From positions 1 through 50,391 of the forward strand of contig CAJUQB010000027.1 of assembly GCA_910588285.1 (NCBI GenBank): a stretch of DNA of 50,391 bases. Reading direction: 5' to 3'. This stretch comes from an uncultured Lachnospiraceae bacterium. Its GTDB lineage: Bacteria > Bacillota > Clostridia > Lachnospirales > Lachnospiraceae. Both the position numbers and the translations under genes were made by a program. The notes beneath the pieces are model-generated. The model worked only from the letters and a program-made list of their open reading frames with translations. It made no database searches and had not been told where the DNA came from. Below, in pieces: positions 41,989 to 50,391 of this stretch (its first letter is position 1; every line of letters starts with the position of its first letter).

Positions 41989-42131
41989 ACAATCACCATC
42001 CCTTTCCGTCCTTTCTATGATAGTATCATGTTACTGTCTATATTATAATGAATCGAATGGACGGTGTAAAGAAATTTTTATTGTTTCTTTGAGGGACTTG
42101 GGATATACTTAGGATATTGAGAGGGAAAGAA

Positions 42132-43907
42132 ATGAAAAACAGTGACCATACAATACATAAACGGAATATTTTCCAATCTACCATTGCCCGGATTGTGGTG
42201 GTGGTGATTGTGCTGGTGCTGCCCATCAATATTATGACCCTTCTGCTGTCCAATATGGTTCTATCGGAGAATCGGAAGCAGCTGGCAGCGGAGACCAAGA
42301 ATGCACTGGAGATGAAGGTGAGTACCTTTGAGGATGTGCTGGACCGGGCCAGCAAACGGCTGCTTTTTATGTGCTTCAATGAAACTACCATCATCACCCT
42401 GGCCCAAAAGGGGAAGGATATTGCCCACAGTGAGCTCTCCTCCAACCTGGTGATGGCCAGGGAGGAGCTGAAGGATGTCCGGCAGGAATACCATTGGGTG
42501 GATCAGGTCTTTTTTACCTTTCCGGAGAGCGAGCTGGTGCTGATGGATGGCTATACGGGCATTGATTACAAAAACTGCCGCAGCATGGTTGAGAATGCGC
42601 AGCCAGAGGAAGGGACCCAGAATGGGAGCTGGGAGTTCCGTATTCTGCAGGAGACGCCGATTTTGTTCGGAGTTTCCTCCTGGAGGGGCAGCAATTTCGG
42701 CGTAATCGTCAATTTGGAGTGGGCCCTGGGCAGCCTGGAGCTGGATCAGCTGGGGAAGGAGCGCACCGCCTTTTTTACCAATCTGGAGGAGACACGGTTT
42801 ACAGGTGCAGGAGCTGCCTATATGGAGGAGACCAACATGACGCTGGAGGAGCTGCGGCAGTCCGGAAGGTATCAGGTCTATACGGTTCCCATGGAAAAAT
42901 ACGGCCTGAAGCTGATTGAGGTAGTGGAATGGAACGCACAGGCCAGGAATCTGCCCGTTGCCATCTATGTGGTGCAGGTCGTATCCGTGGGGCTTACCCT
43001 TCTGGTGATCCCGCTGCTGCTTCTGTATATCCATCGGCAGGTGAATCAGCCTCTCAGGAGGCTGGAGCGGGCCATTGACCGGATCGAGGCAGGGGATCTG
43101 GGATACCGGATCCGGACGGGAAATGAGGGCAGAGAATTTGAACAGATTAACCGCAGCTTCAACGATATGATGGAGCAGGTGCAGGAGCTGAAGATCGGCG
43201 TCTATGAGAAGGAGCTGGAGCGGAAGGATATCAAGATGCGGTACTTAAGCCAGCAGATTCAGCCCCATTTTATTCTGAATGCCATGAATATCCTCTATAG
43301 CTATGAGCCGGAGGAGTATCCTCTGATTCAGAAAATGGTTCTGTGCATCTCCAAATATTTCCGGTATATTGTGAAGGTGAATGCAGCCTTTGTGACCTTG
43401 AAGCAGGAGATGGACCATATCCGGAACTATTTTGAGATTCAGAAAGCACGGTTCCCGGAGCTGTTCTTTTCGATTGTGGAATACGAGGAAGGGCTTGCCG
43501 ATGCTCTGATTCCGCCTCTGCTGATCCAGAATTTTGCGGAAAATGCCATCAAGCATTCCCTAAAGATCGGCAATAAGATCAATATTTATGTGATCGGGGA
43601 ATATCATCAGGAGGAGGATGGGCAGCCCATGTTCCGGGTGCGTCTGGCAGACACCGGGGAAGGGATCTCGGATGAAGTGGAGGAGAAGATTCGTATCTTT
43701 CAGGAGACAGGCAGGCTTCAGGAAGGGCTGGGGGTTGGGATCCAGAATTCCATTGAGCGGCTGAAGTATCTCTACAGCGGAAAAAAAAGCCATCTTCGGA
43801 TCTGGCGGGACGAGCATTATTCCGGCACCAATGTGGAGCTTATTATGCCGCTGTTCTACGCAGAGGAAGGGGTGGAGTACGATGAAAATTTTACTGGTAG
43901 ACGATGA
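42132..43907 (+). CDS. Sensor histidine kinase, YesM type
   Basis: A 591-residue membrane kinase. The start ATG 42132 follows GAGAGGGAAAG. Membrane helix 1 is at residues 19-42, an outer sensor domain spans about 43-275, and helix 2 is at about 275-302. A HAMP domain follows (PLRRLERAIDRIEAGDLGYR). The His_kinase domain has the phosphoacceptor His379 in QQIQPHFILNAMNILYSY, and the ATP-binding part has PPLLIQNFAENAIKHSL and LADTGEGIS. It overlaps the response regulator by 26 bases, and a sugar ABC importer follows. It probably senses the sugar, alone or via the binding protein. Confidence 0.95.
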   Translation: MKNSDHTIHKRNIFQSTIARIVVVVIVLVLPINIMTLLLSNMVLSENRKQLAAETKNALEMKVSTFEDVLDRASKRLLFMCFNETTIITLAQKGKDIAHSELSSNLVMAREELKDVRQEYHWVDQVFFTFPESELVLMDGYTGIDYKNCRSMVENAQPEEGTQNGSWEFRILQETPILFGVSSWRGSNFGVIVNLEWALGSLELDQLGKERTAFFTNLEETRFTGAGAAYMEETNMTLEELRQSGRYQVYTVPMEKYGLKLIEVVEWNAQARNLPVAIYVVQVVSVGLTLLVIPLLLLYIHRQVNQPLRRLERAIDRIEAGDLGYRIRTGNEGREFEQINRSFNDMMEQVQELKIGVYEKELERKDIKMRYLSQQIQPHFILNAMNILYSYEPEEYPLIQKMVLCISKYFRYIVKVNAAFVTLKQEMDHIRNYFEIQKARFPELFFSIVEYEEGLADALIPPLLIQNFAENAIKHSLKIGNKINIYVIGEYHQEEDGQPMFRVRLADTGEGISDEVEEKIRIFQETGRLQEGLGVGIQNSIERLKYLYSGKKSHLRIWRDEHYSGTNVELIMPLFYAEEGVEYDENFTGRR

Positions 43908-44652
43908 GATTGTGGCATTAAACGCATTAAAAAAGAGGGTGGATTGGGTAAAGTACGGCTTTACCGAGGTGCTGACAGCCCAGGATGGATCCACGGCCCG
44001 GGCTGTTTTTGAAAAAAACAGGATTGACCTGATGCTCTGTGATATAGAAATGCCCGGGGAGGACGGCCTGTCCCTGGTGGAATATATCCGGACAGCATAC
44101 CCTCAGACTGCCTGCATAATGGTGACCTGCCATGCGGATTTTTCCTATATTAAGCGTTCCATGAAAAGCCAGGTGATAGATTACATCTTAAAGCCCATTG
44201 ATTATGAAGAGCTGAACGGACTGCTGCAGCAGTTCTGCCGGCAGCAGGAGCAGGCCGCAGCCCGCCAGGAGATTGCCCGGATTGTGGAGCAGGTGCAGGA
44301 GCAGAGGGAGGAGCCGAAGGACAACCAGCAGAATCGGATGGAATGCGTCAAGTCCTACATTGAGGATCACATCCGGGAGAAGATCTATGTGGAAGAGCTG
44401 GCAGCATTGATCCATGTCAATGACCAGTATCTGATGCGGATCTTTAAGCGGGAGACAGGAAAGTCCCTGACCGAGTATATTACGGAGCGGCGGATCCAGA
44501 TTGCCAGCAGCCTGCTGAAGGACAGCGAATATACCATTAATTTTATTGCAGACTGTGTGGGATGTGAGAATTACTCCTATTTTACCAAGCTGTTTAAGAA
44601 ATATACCGGGTTTACGCCCCGGGAATATCGGAATCAGTTCGGTAAAAGGTAA
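43882..44652 (+). CDS. Response regulator, REC plus AraC DNA-binding domain
   Basis: A 256-residue YesN-type regulator. The start ATG 43882 follows GGGGTGGAG inside the kinase gene; upstream in-frame starts are rejected. The receiver has KILLVDDEI, phosphorylated Asp54 in DLMLCDIEMPGEDG, and KPIDYEEL. A coiled linker leads to two AraC HTH units: VEELAALIHVNDQYLMRIFK, then INFIADCVGCENYSYFTKLF ending FTPREYRNQF. It is the likely activator of the downstream importer. Confidence 0.95.
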   Translation: MKILLVDDEIVALNALKKRVDWVKYGFTEVLTAQDGSTARAVFEKNRIDLMLCDIEMPGEDGLSLVEYIRTAYPQTACIMVTCHADFSYIKRSMKSQVIDYILKPIDYEELNGLLQQFCRQQEQAAARQEIARIVEQVQEQREEPKDNQQNRMECVKSYIEDHIREKIYVEELAALIHVNDQYLMRIFKRETGKSLTEYITERRIQIASSLLKDSEYTINFIADCVGCENYSYFTKLFKKYTGFTPREYRNQFGKR

Positions 44653-44844
44653 GAATTGTACTATTATTACATCATAAATTTGCAACATATGCACAACTGA
44701 TAGGATTACAATAATACCATCAGATGTGCATATTTTATTCCTGTGAGCAGCGGGCTAAGAGACTGCCGGCATCGGGAGCTTTGACTCCTGCAAGGCTTTT
44801 GACGGAAGAAAATGAGAGCACAGAAAAAGGGAAGGAGAAAAAGT

Positions 44845-46407
44845 ATGAAAAGAAGGTTTGTAAGCAGTTTATTGGCAGCGGCAATGGCCGCAACCCTGCT
44901 GGCAGGCTGCGGCGGAGACGGCGGCAGCAAGGATGGAGGCGATGCACCGGCCAATGGAGGCGGGGATGCCCAGACAGAGCAGGGCGGGGGAGACATTTCC
45001 ACAGATATTGATATGGAGGAGGAACCCTACACCGTAGCCATCCAGGTAGTGACCCTGCCGGGAACCCAGATTGAGGGAGAGGCGGAGCTGGAGGAGGCCA
45101 TTAACGCCATCACGGTTCCGGAGATTAACTGTAAAATTGATCTTCAATTTGTTTGGATTGATGAGATTGTAAATACCACCAGCATGGCAGTGGCCGGCGG
45201 TGAGAAGATTGACCTGGTTCATGTGGCTACCGTCAACAGCTTATCCTCTCTGGTAGGCTCTGATATCCTGTATGATATGAATACCGACAACCTGCTCCAG
45301 AATAGAGGAGCAAAGCTGGTGGAGCTGATGGGCGACCTGATGGAGACGGGAAATGTAGACGGCAAGCAGCTGGCAGTGCCGGCACAGTCAATGAATGCGA
45401 ATGCAAACGGCTTTGCCTACAACAAAACATTGACTGACAAGTATAATATTACAGTTCCGGAAAAGGGGACAATGGATGACCTGGAGAAGCTGCTGTATGA
45501 CTTTAAAGAGGCGACAGCAGGGACGGAGGACGAGAAGGTAATGCCTTTCTATGTAGGGCAGGGACAGCTGAATTATCTATACTGGCTGGTTGGCTATGAG
45601 GGATTTGGCTCCGAATGCTCCTATGGTGCGATCCTGGATGGGGGAACAACGATTGAAAATATCTATGCATCTGAGATGTTTGAGGAGTTTTGTCTGCGTG
45701 CCTATAAGTGGAGACAGGATGGCCTCATCGGCGGAGATCCCACTGACACCAATACGGCGCAGTCATATGCCAATTCCGGCCAGCTGCTGACCATGGTGGC
45801 TTCCATTAATGAGAAACAGCGTGCTACCTATGGTGCACAGAATCCAGACGAGCTGGGATGGTGTGTGTTGGTGGAACCAAGAATTAATACGGCGGCAGTT
45901 ACAGAGTATATGTGGGGGATTGCGTCCAATTCCGAGCGGCCGGATAAGGCTATGGATATGCTGAACCTGATCTATAGCAATACAGAAGTGGCAAATCTTA
46001 TAAAATATGGCCGGGAAGGCATCAACTATGAAAAGGTAAGCGATAAAGTAATTCAGGTTAACGGCTCGTATATTACACTGTTCTACTGTGGAGGAAATGA
46101 TCGGGAAATCTATGTGGAATCCCCGGCAGGAGACGACTATGTGGAGAAGCGGGAGGCCATGGAGGCAGAGGCCACAACCTCCCAGATCCTGGGCTACATG
46201 TTCGACGATTCCCAGTTCCAGACCGAGTCCTCCGTGATCTACTCAACCATCCTGGAGTACCTGCCCACACTGCAGAACGGAATGTGTGAGAGCGAGGATG
46301 CTACCAAGGCTTATGTGGAGGAATTTGTACAGAAGCTGGAGGCCAACGGCATCAATGATGTGATTGCAGCCAATCAGCAGCAGCTGAATGCATGGCTCGG
46401 ACAGTAA
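44845..46407 (+). CDS. ABC sugar-transporter solute-binding lipoprotein
   Basis: A 520-residue LipO-type extracellular binding protein. The start ATG 44845 follows AAGGAG. The signal peptide ends in lipobox LLAGC. A Gly/Asp-rich linker precedes the binding domain, which starts EEPYTVAIQVVTLPGTQIEG. It is closely related to the orphan binding protein at 21355. It is followed by two permeases; no ATPase is encoded nearby, so a shared MsmX-type ATPase is expected. The regulator pair lies upstream. The sugar is unknown; the family usually binds oligosaccharides or complex sugar fragments. Confidence 0.95.
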   Translation: MKRRFVSSLLAAAMAATLLAGCGGDGGSKDGGDAPANGGGDAQTEQGGGDISTDIDMEEEPYTVAIQVVTLPGTQIEGEAELEEAINAITVPEINCKIDLQFVWIDEIVNTTSMAVAGGEKIDLVHVATVNSLSSLVGSDILYDMNTDNLLQNRGAKLVELMGDLMETGNVDGKQLAVPAQSMNANANGFAYNKTLTDKYNITVPEKGTMDDLEKLLYDFKEATAGTEDEKVMPFYVGQGQLNYLYWLVGYEGFGSECSYGAILDGGTTIENIYASEMFEEFCLRAYKWRQDGLIGGDPTDTNTAQSYANSGQLLTMVASINEKQRATYGAQNPDELGWCVLVEPRINTAAVTEYMWGIASNSERPDKAMDMLNLIYSNTEVANLIKYGREGINYEKVSDKVIQVNGSYITLFYCGGNDREIYVESPAGDDYVEKREAMEAEATTSQILGYMFDDSQFQTESSVIYSTILEYLPTLQNGMCESEDATKAYVEEFVQKLEANGINDVIAANQQQLNAWLGQ

Positions 46408-46437
46408 AATAAAAGTAGATTTCATATTTTGAAAAGA

Positions 46438-46465
46438 CGGCAGGGAGGGACTGTCCTCCCTGCTG
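46438..46465 (+). promoter_or_regulatory. Stem-loop between binding protein and permease genes
   Basis: CGGCAGGGAGG (46438-46448) pairs with CCTCCCTGCTG (46455-46465) through one G-T, with a six-base loop and no T-run after it. Its position is typical of a hairpin that stabilises the binding-protein mRNA or partly terminates, giving more binding protein than permease. Confidence 0.65.
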
Positions 46466-46540
46466 TATCTACAGGAGATTGCTGCAAGGGGATCTGGGAA
46501 GAGAAGTGTTGACGAATTTCAGGGAGTTGAGGGAGTCCAA

Positions 46541-47479
46541 ATGGGTGCAAAGAGCAAGAAGAATAGGAAAACAAACTGGAAGCACTGGATGCCGTTTTAT
46601 CTGATGGCCATTCCGGGCTTTGTATATTTGATTATCAACAATTATATGCCGCTGTACGGCCTGCAGCTGGCCTTTAAGTCCTTTAGCTACAGCAAGGGGA
46701 TTACCGGCAGCGACTGGATCGGGCTTAAGAATTTCCGGTTTATGTTTGCCAGCAGCGATGCGGCGATTATGATCCGCAATACCATATTATACAATGTGAT
46801 TTGGATACTGATCGGAATTGTGCTGGGGGTTTCCGTAGCCATTCTATTTAACGAAATTTTAAATAAAACAGCCAAAAAGTTCTATCAGACGGCAATCCTT
46901 CTGCCGTACCTGATGTCCATGGTAGTCATTGCCTACCTGGTGTATGCATTTTTTGCAGCGGATACCGGTCTTATCAACAATACCATTGTGAAGGGCCTGA
47001 TGGGGAAGGAAGAGGGTGTTTCCTGGTATATGGAGGCAAAGTACTGGCCCTTTATCCTGACCTTTGTGCAGCAGTGGAAGCAGATCGGATTCGGTATGCT
47101 TCTGTACCTGTCCAGCCTTCTGGGGATTGACAAGTCCTACTATGAAGCCGCCATGCTGGACGGGGCCACCAAGTGGCAGCAGATCAAGACCATCACCCTG
47201 CCTCTGCTGCGTCCCACCATTGTGATGCTGATGATCTTAAATATCGGCCAGATCTTCCGGTCGGACTTCGGCCTGTTCTATCAGGTGCCCATGCATCAGG
47301 GGGCTCTTGTAAAGGCCACAGAGACTATTGATACCTATGTGTACAAGGCGCTTTTGGTGAACAATAACATTGGAATGTCGGCAGCGGCCAGCTTCCTGCA
47401 GTCTGTGGTTGGATTTGTGTTCATTGTTGCGGCCAATGCCGTTGTGCGCAGGCTGGATAAGAACAGTTCAGTATTTTAG
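46541..47479 (+). CDS. ABC sugar transporter permease, LplB type
   Basis: A 312-residue inner membrane protein with six helices. The N-terminal tail is basic (AKSKKNRKTNWKHWMPFYLM). The EAA loop that contacts the ATPase is SYYEAAMLDGATKWQQIKTI. It is the first of two permeases and ends 11 bases before the second. The start ATG 46541 is preceded by a weak GGGAGT. Confidence 0.94.
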   Translation: MGAKSKKNRKTNWKHWMPFYLMAIPGFVYLIINNYMPLYGLQLAFKSFSYSKGITGSDWIGLKNFRFMFASSDAAIMIRNTILYNVIWILIGIVLGVSVAILFNEILNKTAKKFYQTAILLPYLMSMVVIAYLVYAFFAADTGLINNTIVKGLMGKEEGVSWYMEAKYWPFILTFVQQWKQIGFGMLLYLSSLLGIDKSYYEAAMLDGATKWQQIKTITLPLLRPTIVMLMILNIGQIFRSDFGLFYQVPMHQGALVKATETIDTYVYKALLVNNNIGMSAAASFLQSVVGFVFIVAANAVVRRLDKNSSVF

Positions 47480-47490
47480 GAGGTGTGGAT

Positions 47491-48375
47491 ATGGTTTCAA
47501 AGGATCAAAAAAGATGGCGGGCTGCAGCCCATATCGTAATGATTTTTCTGTCCGTGATGGCATTGATGCCCTTCCTGCTGCTGGTGATTGCATCCTTTAC
47601 GGATGATGCGGTGGCTCTGATGAACGGCTACACCTTTCTGCCGGAGAAGCTCTCCCTGGATGCCTATGCCTACATTGGCAAAAATGCAATGACCTTTGTG
47701 CGGGCTTATGGCATTACCATTGTGGTGACGATTGTGGGTACAATCATAAGCGTGATATTGACATCATTGACCAGCTATGTGCTCTCCAAGCGGAAGCTGC
47801 CGGGGGTGAAGATCATGAACTTTTTGGTGATTTTTACCATGCTGTTCAACGGTGGATTGGTGGCTACTTACATCAATTATACTTCTGTATTCCATATTAA
47901 GGATACGCTGTTTGCATTGCTGGTGCCCAGTCTTCTGATGAATGCATTCATGATTACCCTGATGCGGAATTATTTTGAGAACAGCATTCCAGAGGATATT
48001 TATGAATCTGCCCGAATTGACGGGGCCAAGGAGATCACCATCTTCATCCGGCTGGTACTGCCCCTGTCAGTGCCGATCCTGGCAACCGTTGGACTGATGA
48101 GCGGTATCGCATACTGGAACGACTGGCAGAACTCCATGTACTACATTGACGACAAGGCCCTGTATTCAATCCAGGCCTGGCTCAATGCAGTGAACAACAG
48201 TATTTCCGTGCTGGCCTCCCTGGGCGGAAGCGCGGGGGCATCTGCAGCGGAGCTTCCCTCCACCACAATCCGTATGGCAGTGGCAGTGGTAGGGATCCTG
48301 CCGATCCTTGTGGTGTACCCCTTCTTCCAGAAGTATTTTGCCAAGGGCTTGATGGCCGGGGCTGTGAAGGGATAG
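47491..48375 (+). CDS. ABC sugar transporter permease, second subunit
   Basis: A 294-residue partner of the preceding permease, with six helices and the EAA loop IYESARIDGAKEITIFIRLV. The start ATG 47491 is seven bases after AGGAGG, which overlaps the previous stop; an in-frame GTG at 47485 is rejected. A terminator follows at 48397. Confidence 0.94.
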   Translation: MVSKDQKRWRAAAHIVMIFLSVMALMPFLLLVIASFTDDAVALMNGYTFLPEKLSLDAYAYIGKNAMTFVRAYGITIVVTIVGTIISVILTSLTSYVLSKRKLPGVKIMNFLVIFTMLFNGGLVATYINYTSVFHIKDTLFALLVPSLLMNAFMITLMRNYFENSIPEDIYESARIDGAKEITIFIRLVLPLSVPILATVGLMSGIAYWNDWQNSMYYIDDKALYSIQAWLNAVNNSISVLASLGGSAGASAAELPSTTIRMAVAVVGILPILVVYPFFQKYFAKGLMAGAVKG

Positions 48376-48396
48376 AAAACTTAAAAAATATTATTT

Positions 48397-48440
48397 ATGG
48401 ACAGAGCGACAGGTATGTATGCCCTGTCCATGTTTTGTTT
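48397..48440 (+). terminator. Terminator of the ABC importer operon
   Basis: ATGGACAGAGC (48397-48407) pairs with GCCCTGTCCAT (48421-48431) with one A-C mismatch, followed by GTTTTGTTT. It separates the importer from the next promoter. Confidence 0.75.
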
Positions 48441-48451
48441 GGGGCAGTTTG

Positions 48452-48480
48452 TTGACTTGCCGGAAGGGCCGGGGTATAAT
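48452..48480 (+). promoter_or_regulatory. Sigma-A promoter of the AAA-ATPase-like gene
   Basis: TTGACT (48452-48457) and TATAAT (48475-48480) are separated by 17 bases, about 33 bases before the start codon. Confidence 0.9.
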
Positions 48481-48512
48481 GTGGATAAAAGGGAGTGGAA
48501 GGAGCGGCGGCT

Positions 48513-50231
48513 ATGGACAGGAAATGCAAGCTTCCCATTGGGATTGAGAATTTCGAAAAGATCCGTATGGAGGGATTTTACTACATTGATAAAACCGGTT
48601 TGATCCGGGAGCTGCTGAATGACTGGGGGGAGGTAAACCTGTTTACCCGTCCCAGGAGGTTTGGGAAATCCCTGAATATGAGCATGCTGAAATGCTTTCT
48701 GGAGGTGGGCTGTAAGAAAGAGCTTTTTGATGGTCTGGAGATTGCAGGGGAGACGGCATTGTGTCAGGAATATATGGGGAAGTTCCCGGTGATCTCCCTA
48801 AGCCTTAAGGATGTCAGCGGAGACAGCTTCGAGACAGCCCGGGCCATGCTGTGCTCGGAGGTTGGAAGGGAAGCATTGCAGTTCCGGAACCTTATGGAGG
48901 CGGAATGCTTTGATGCCCGTGAAAAAGAGATGTATAATCAGCTGGTAACAGTTGACACGACCGGGAAGGAAATGTTTATCATGGGGGACGCAGCGCTGAT
49001 GGGGAGCCTTAAGACCCTGTCCAGGCTGCTGCAGAAGTATTACGGGCGCAAGGCCATCATACTGATCGACGGGTACGACGTGCCCCTGGCCAAGGCCTTT
49101 GAGGGGGGCTACTATGGCCAGATGGTGGATCTCATCCGTAACCTTTTGGGAGCTGGGCTAAAGACCAATAACAGCCTGCAGTTTGCAGTGCTGACCGGCT
49201 GCCTTCGGCTTTCCAAGGAGAGCGTTTTCACAGGGCTGAACAATTTGCGGGTGTTGAGCGTTGGAGATGTCCAGTTCAATGAGTACTTTGGCTTTACAGA
49301 CCGTGAAGTGAAGGAGCTTTTGGAATATTACGGGCTTTTGGAATGCTATGGGCGAATAAAGGAATGGTATGATGGCTATCATTTTGGAAATGTGGACGTT
49401 TACTGTCCCTGGGATGTGATCTGCTATTGCAGCAAGCTGCGTTTGGAGCCGGATGCGGATCCGGAGGAATACTGGAGCAATACCAGCAGTAGCGACATCA
49501 TCCGGCGATTTATCCGGATGGGAGACGGTATGACGCGCCGTGAGCTGGAGCAGCTGATGGCAGGGGAGGCGGTGGAGAAGAAAGTCTGCCAGGAGCTGAC
49601 CTACAAGGAGCTGTTTGATTCCATTGACAACCTGTGGAGCGTGCTGTACACCACGGGCTATCTGACCCAGGAGGGGAAGCCGGAAGGAGGAAGGCGGAAG
49701 CTTATGATTCCCAACCAGGAGATCCTCAGTATTTTTGAGAGGCAGATCCTGGAGTGGTTCCAGGAGGACGCCCGGCGGGACGGAGCGGCCCTGGAGTCTT
49801 TCTGCGAAGCCTTTGCCAAGGGGGATGCAGCGAAGGTTCAGGAGCAGCTTGGCCGGTACTTAAAGCGGACCGTCAGCATTCGGGACACAGCGGTGCGCAA
49901 GGACCTGAAAGAAAACTTTTACCATGGAATTTTATTGGGCCTTTTGAGTTATAAAACAACCTGGAGCGTATCCTCCAACCAGGAATCCGGGGACGGGTAC
50001 AGTGATATCCTGGTGGAGGCTGCGGAACAGGACCTTGGGATTGTCATTGAGGTGAAATACGCCGAGGACGGCAACCTGGAGGCAGGCTGCCGGGCTGCCT
50101 TAGAGCAGATCGGGAAAAACAACTATACGGAGCTGTTCTGGGAATGGGGGATCGACCGGGTGCTGGGATACGGGATTGCCTGCTATAAGAAGCGGTGCAG
50201 GGTGGAGATGATTCTGGAGGGGAAGGAGTAG
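48513..50231 (+). CDS. AAA-ATPase-like / PD-(D/E)XK nuclease-like protein with altered Walker B
   Basis: A 572-residue member of the AAA-ATPase-like plus PDDEXK family that is often multicopy in gut bacteria. The start ATG 48513 follows AAGGAG; an in-frame GTG at 48495 is rejected. The N-terminus has the family signature GIENFEKIRMEGFYYIDKTG and P-loop RPRRFGKS (46-53). Walker B reads ILIDGYDVP, with Gly187 where the family normally has Glu (IDEYD), so ATP hydrolysis may be lost. The C-terminal nuclease-like motif is SGDGYSDILV followed by GIVIEVKYA. Function in the family is not established. It is a single gene with its own promoter. Confidence 0.9.
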   Translation: MDRKCKLPIGIENFEKIRMEGFYYIDKTGLIRELLNDWGEVNLFTRPRRFGKSLNMSMLKCFLEVGCKKELFDGLEIAGETALCQEYMGKFPVISLSLKDVSGDSFETARAMLCSEVGREALQFRNLMEAECFDAREKEMYNQLVTVDTTGKEMFIMGDAALMGSLKTLSRLLQKYYGRKAIILIDGYDVPLAKAFEGGYYGQMVDLIRNLLGAGLKTNNSLQFAVLTGCLRLSKESVFTGLNNLRVLSVGDVQFNEYFGFTDREVKELLEYYGLLECYGRIKEWYDGYHFGNVDVYCPWDVICYCSKLRLEPDADPEEYWSNTSSSDIIRRFIRMGDGMTRRELEQLMAGEAVEKKVCQELTYKELFDSIDNLWSVLYTTGYLTQEGKPEGGRRKLMIPNQEILSIFERQILEWFQEDARRDGAALESFCEAFAKGDAAKVQEQLGRYLKRTVSIRDTAVRKDLKENFYHGILLGLLSYKTTWSVSSNQESGDGYSDILVEAAEQDLGIVIEVKYAEDGNLEAGCRAALEQIGKNNYTELFWEWGIDRVLGYGIACYKKRCRVEMILEGKE

Positions 50232-50265
50232 GAGGTTTTTCTTCATTTTTGGTTATTTTGCGCAG

Positions 50266-50294
50266 TTGATAAATGGGCGGGAGCAAGGTATAAT
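50266..50294 (+). promoter_or_regulatory. Sigma-A promoter reading out of the right edge
   Basis: TTGATA (50266-50271) and TATAAT (50289-50294) are separated by 17 bases. The downstream gene lies beyond the window; no start codon with a good ribosome binding site is visible before 50391. Confidence 0.8.
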
Positions 50295-50391
50295 GGGGAA
50301 AATGATGAGCTGCCCGACCAATGGAGCATTTATATTTTGTGCATGGCAAATGGCACAAATTGTATCCCTCTTATGCTCCGGGTTCCGAATC

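Noticed and set aside
42132..48375. An ATPase subunit for the ABC importer
   Set aside because: No gene with Walker and LSGGQ motifs is present in the window; importers of this type usually share a distant MsmX-like ATPase.

Overview
The window looks like chromosomal DNA of a Lachnospiraceae-type gut Firmicute. The reasons are moderately high-GC coding sequence, strong AGGAGG ribosome binding sites, consensus sigma-A promoters with 17-base spacers, a tRNA-Leu gene without encoded CCA, AraC/YesM two-component genes beside sugar-type ABC lipoproteins, and the pairing of an ACT-domain protein with a UPF0210 protein. This assignment is inferred from gene content; no species call is made.

Layout. 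1-1510: the end of an AT-rich ABC-2 type permease module cut by the left edge. 1745-4510: a serpin / ECF sigma factor / membrane anti-sigma-like operon preceded by an ECF-type promoter. 4528-8343 (minus): the riboflavin operon ribD-ribE-ribBA-ribH, with promoter, FMN riboswitch and terminator all readable. 8410-11185: an operon of an XRE-Uma2 fusion, an NRAMP-related transporter lacking the usual metal motif, and pyroglutamyl peptidase. 11262-15486: an iron-sulfur aldo/keto reductase, a 35-residue membrane peptide, MgtE and a GH109-like oxidoreductase. 15546-16954: tRNA-Leu(CAA) followed by a decayed integrase and two small element-type genes. 17074-20499 (minus): a lipoprotein nuclease with a coupled 135-residue partner, and a CocE-type hydrolase. 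20512-25425: several decayed or orphan genes (AraC fragment, orphan solute-binding lipoprotein, Uma2, truncated thioredoxin-reductase-like gene), a three-hairpin palindromic island and a MATE transporter. 25539-41637: about 16 kb of co-directional genes with gaps of at most 46 bases: aminopeptidase P, polA, a CoaE/FtsA-like fusion, WalJ, ACT protein, UPF0210 protein, a charged membrane protein, hisH, hisF, ung, an FGGY kinase and araD. 42132-48375: a YesM-type kinase, an AraC-type response regulator and an ABC sugar importer without an ATPase. 48513-50231: an AAA-ATPase-like/PD-(D/E)XK protein with an altered Walker B. A consensus promoter points out of the right edge.

The most unusual items are the single reading frame joining dephospho-CoA kinase to an FtsA/PilM-like protein (30037-32823), the XRE-Uma2 / NRAMP-like / Pcp operon with paired operators (8410-11185), the serpin operon with its own ECF-type promoter, the nuclease/partner gene pair, and the three-hairpin island before the MATE gene. 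All functions are read from motifs and family knowledge; no database search was run.
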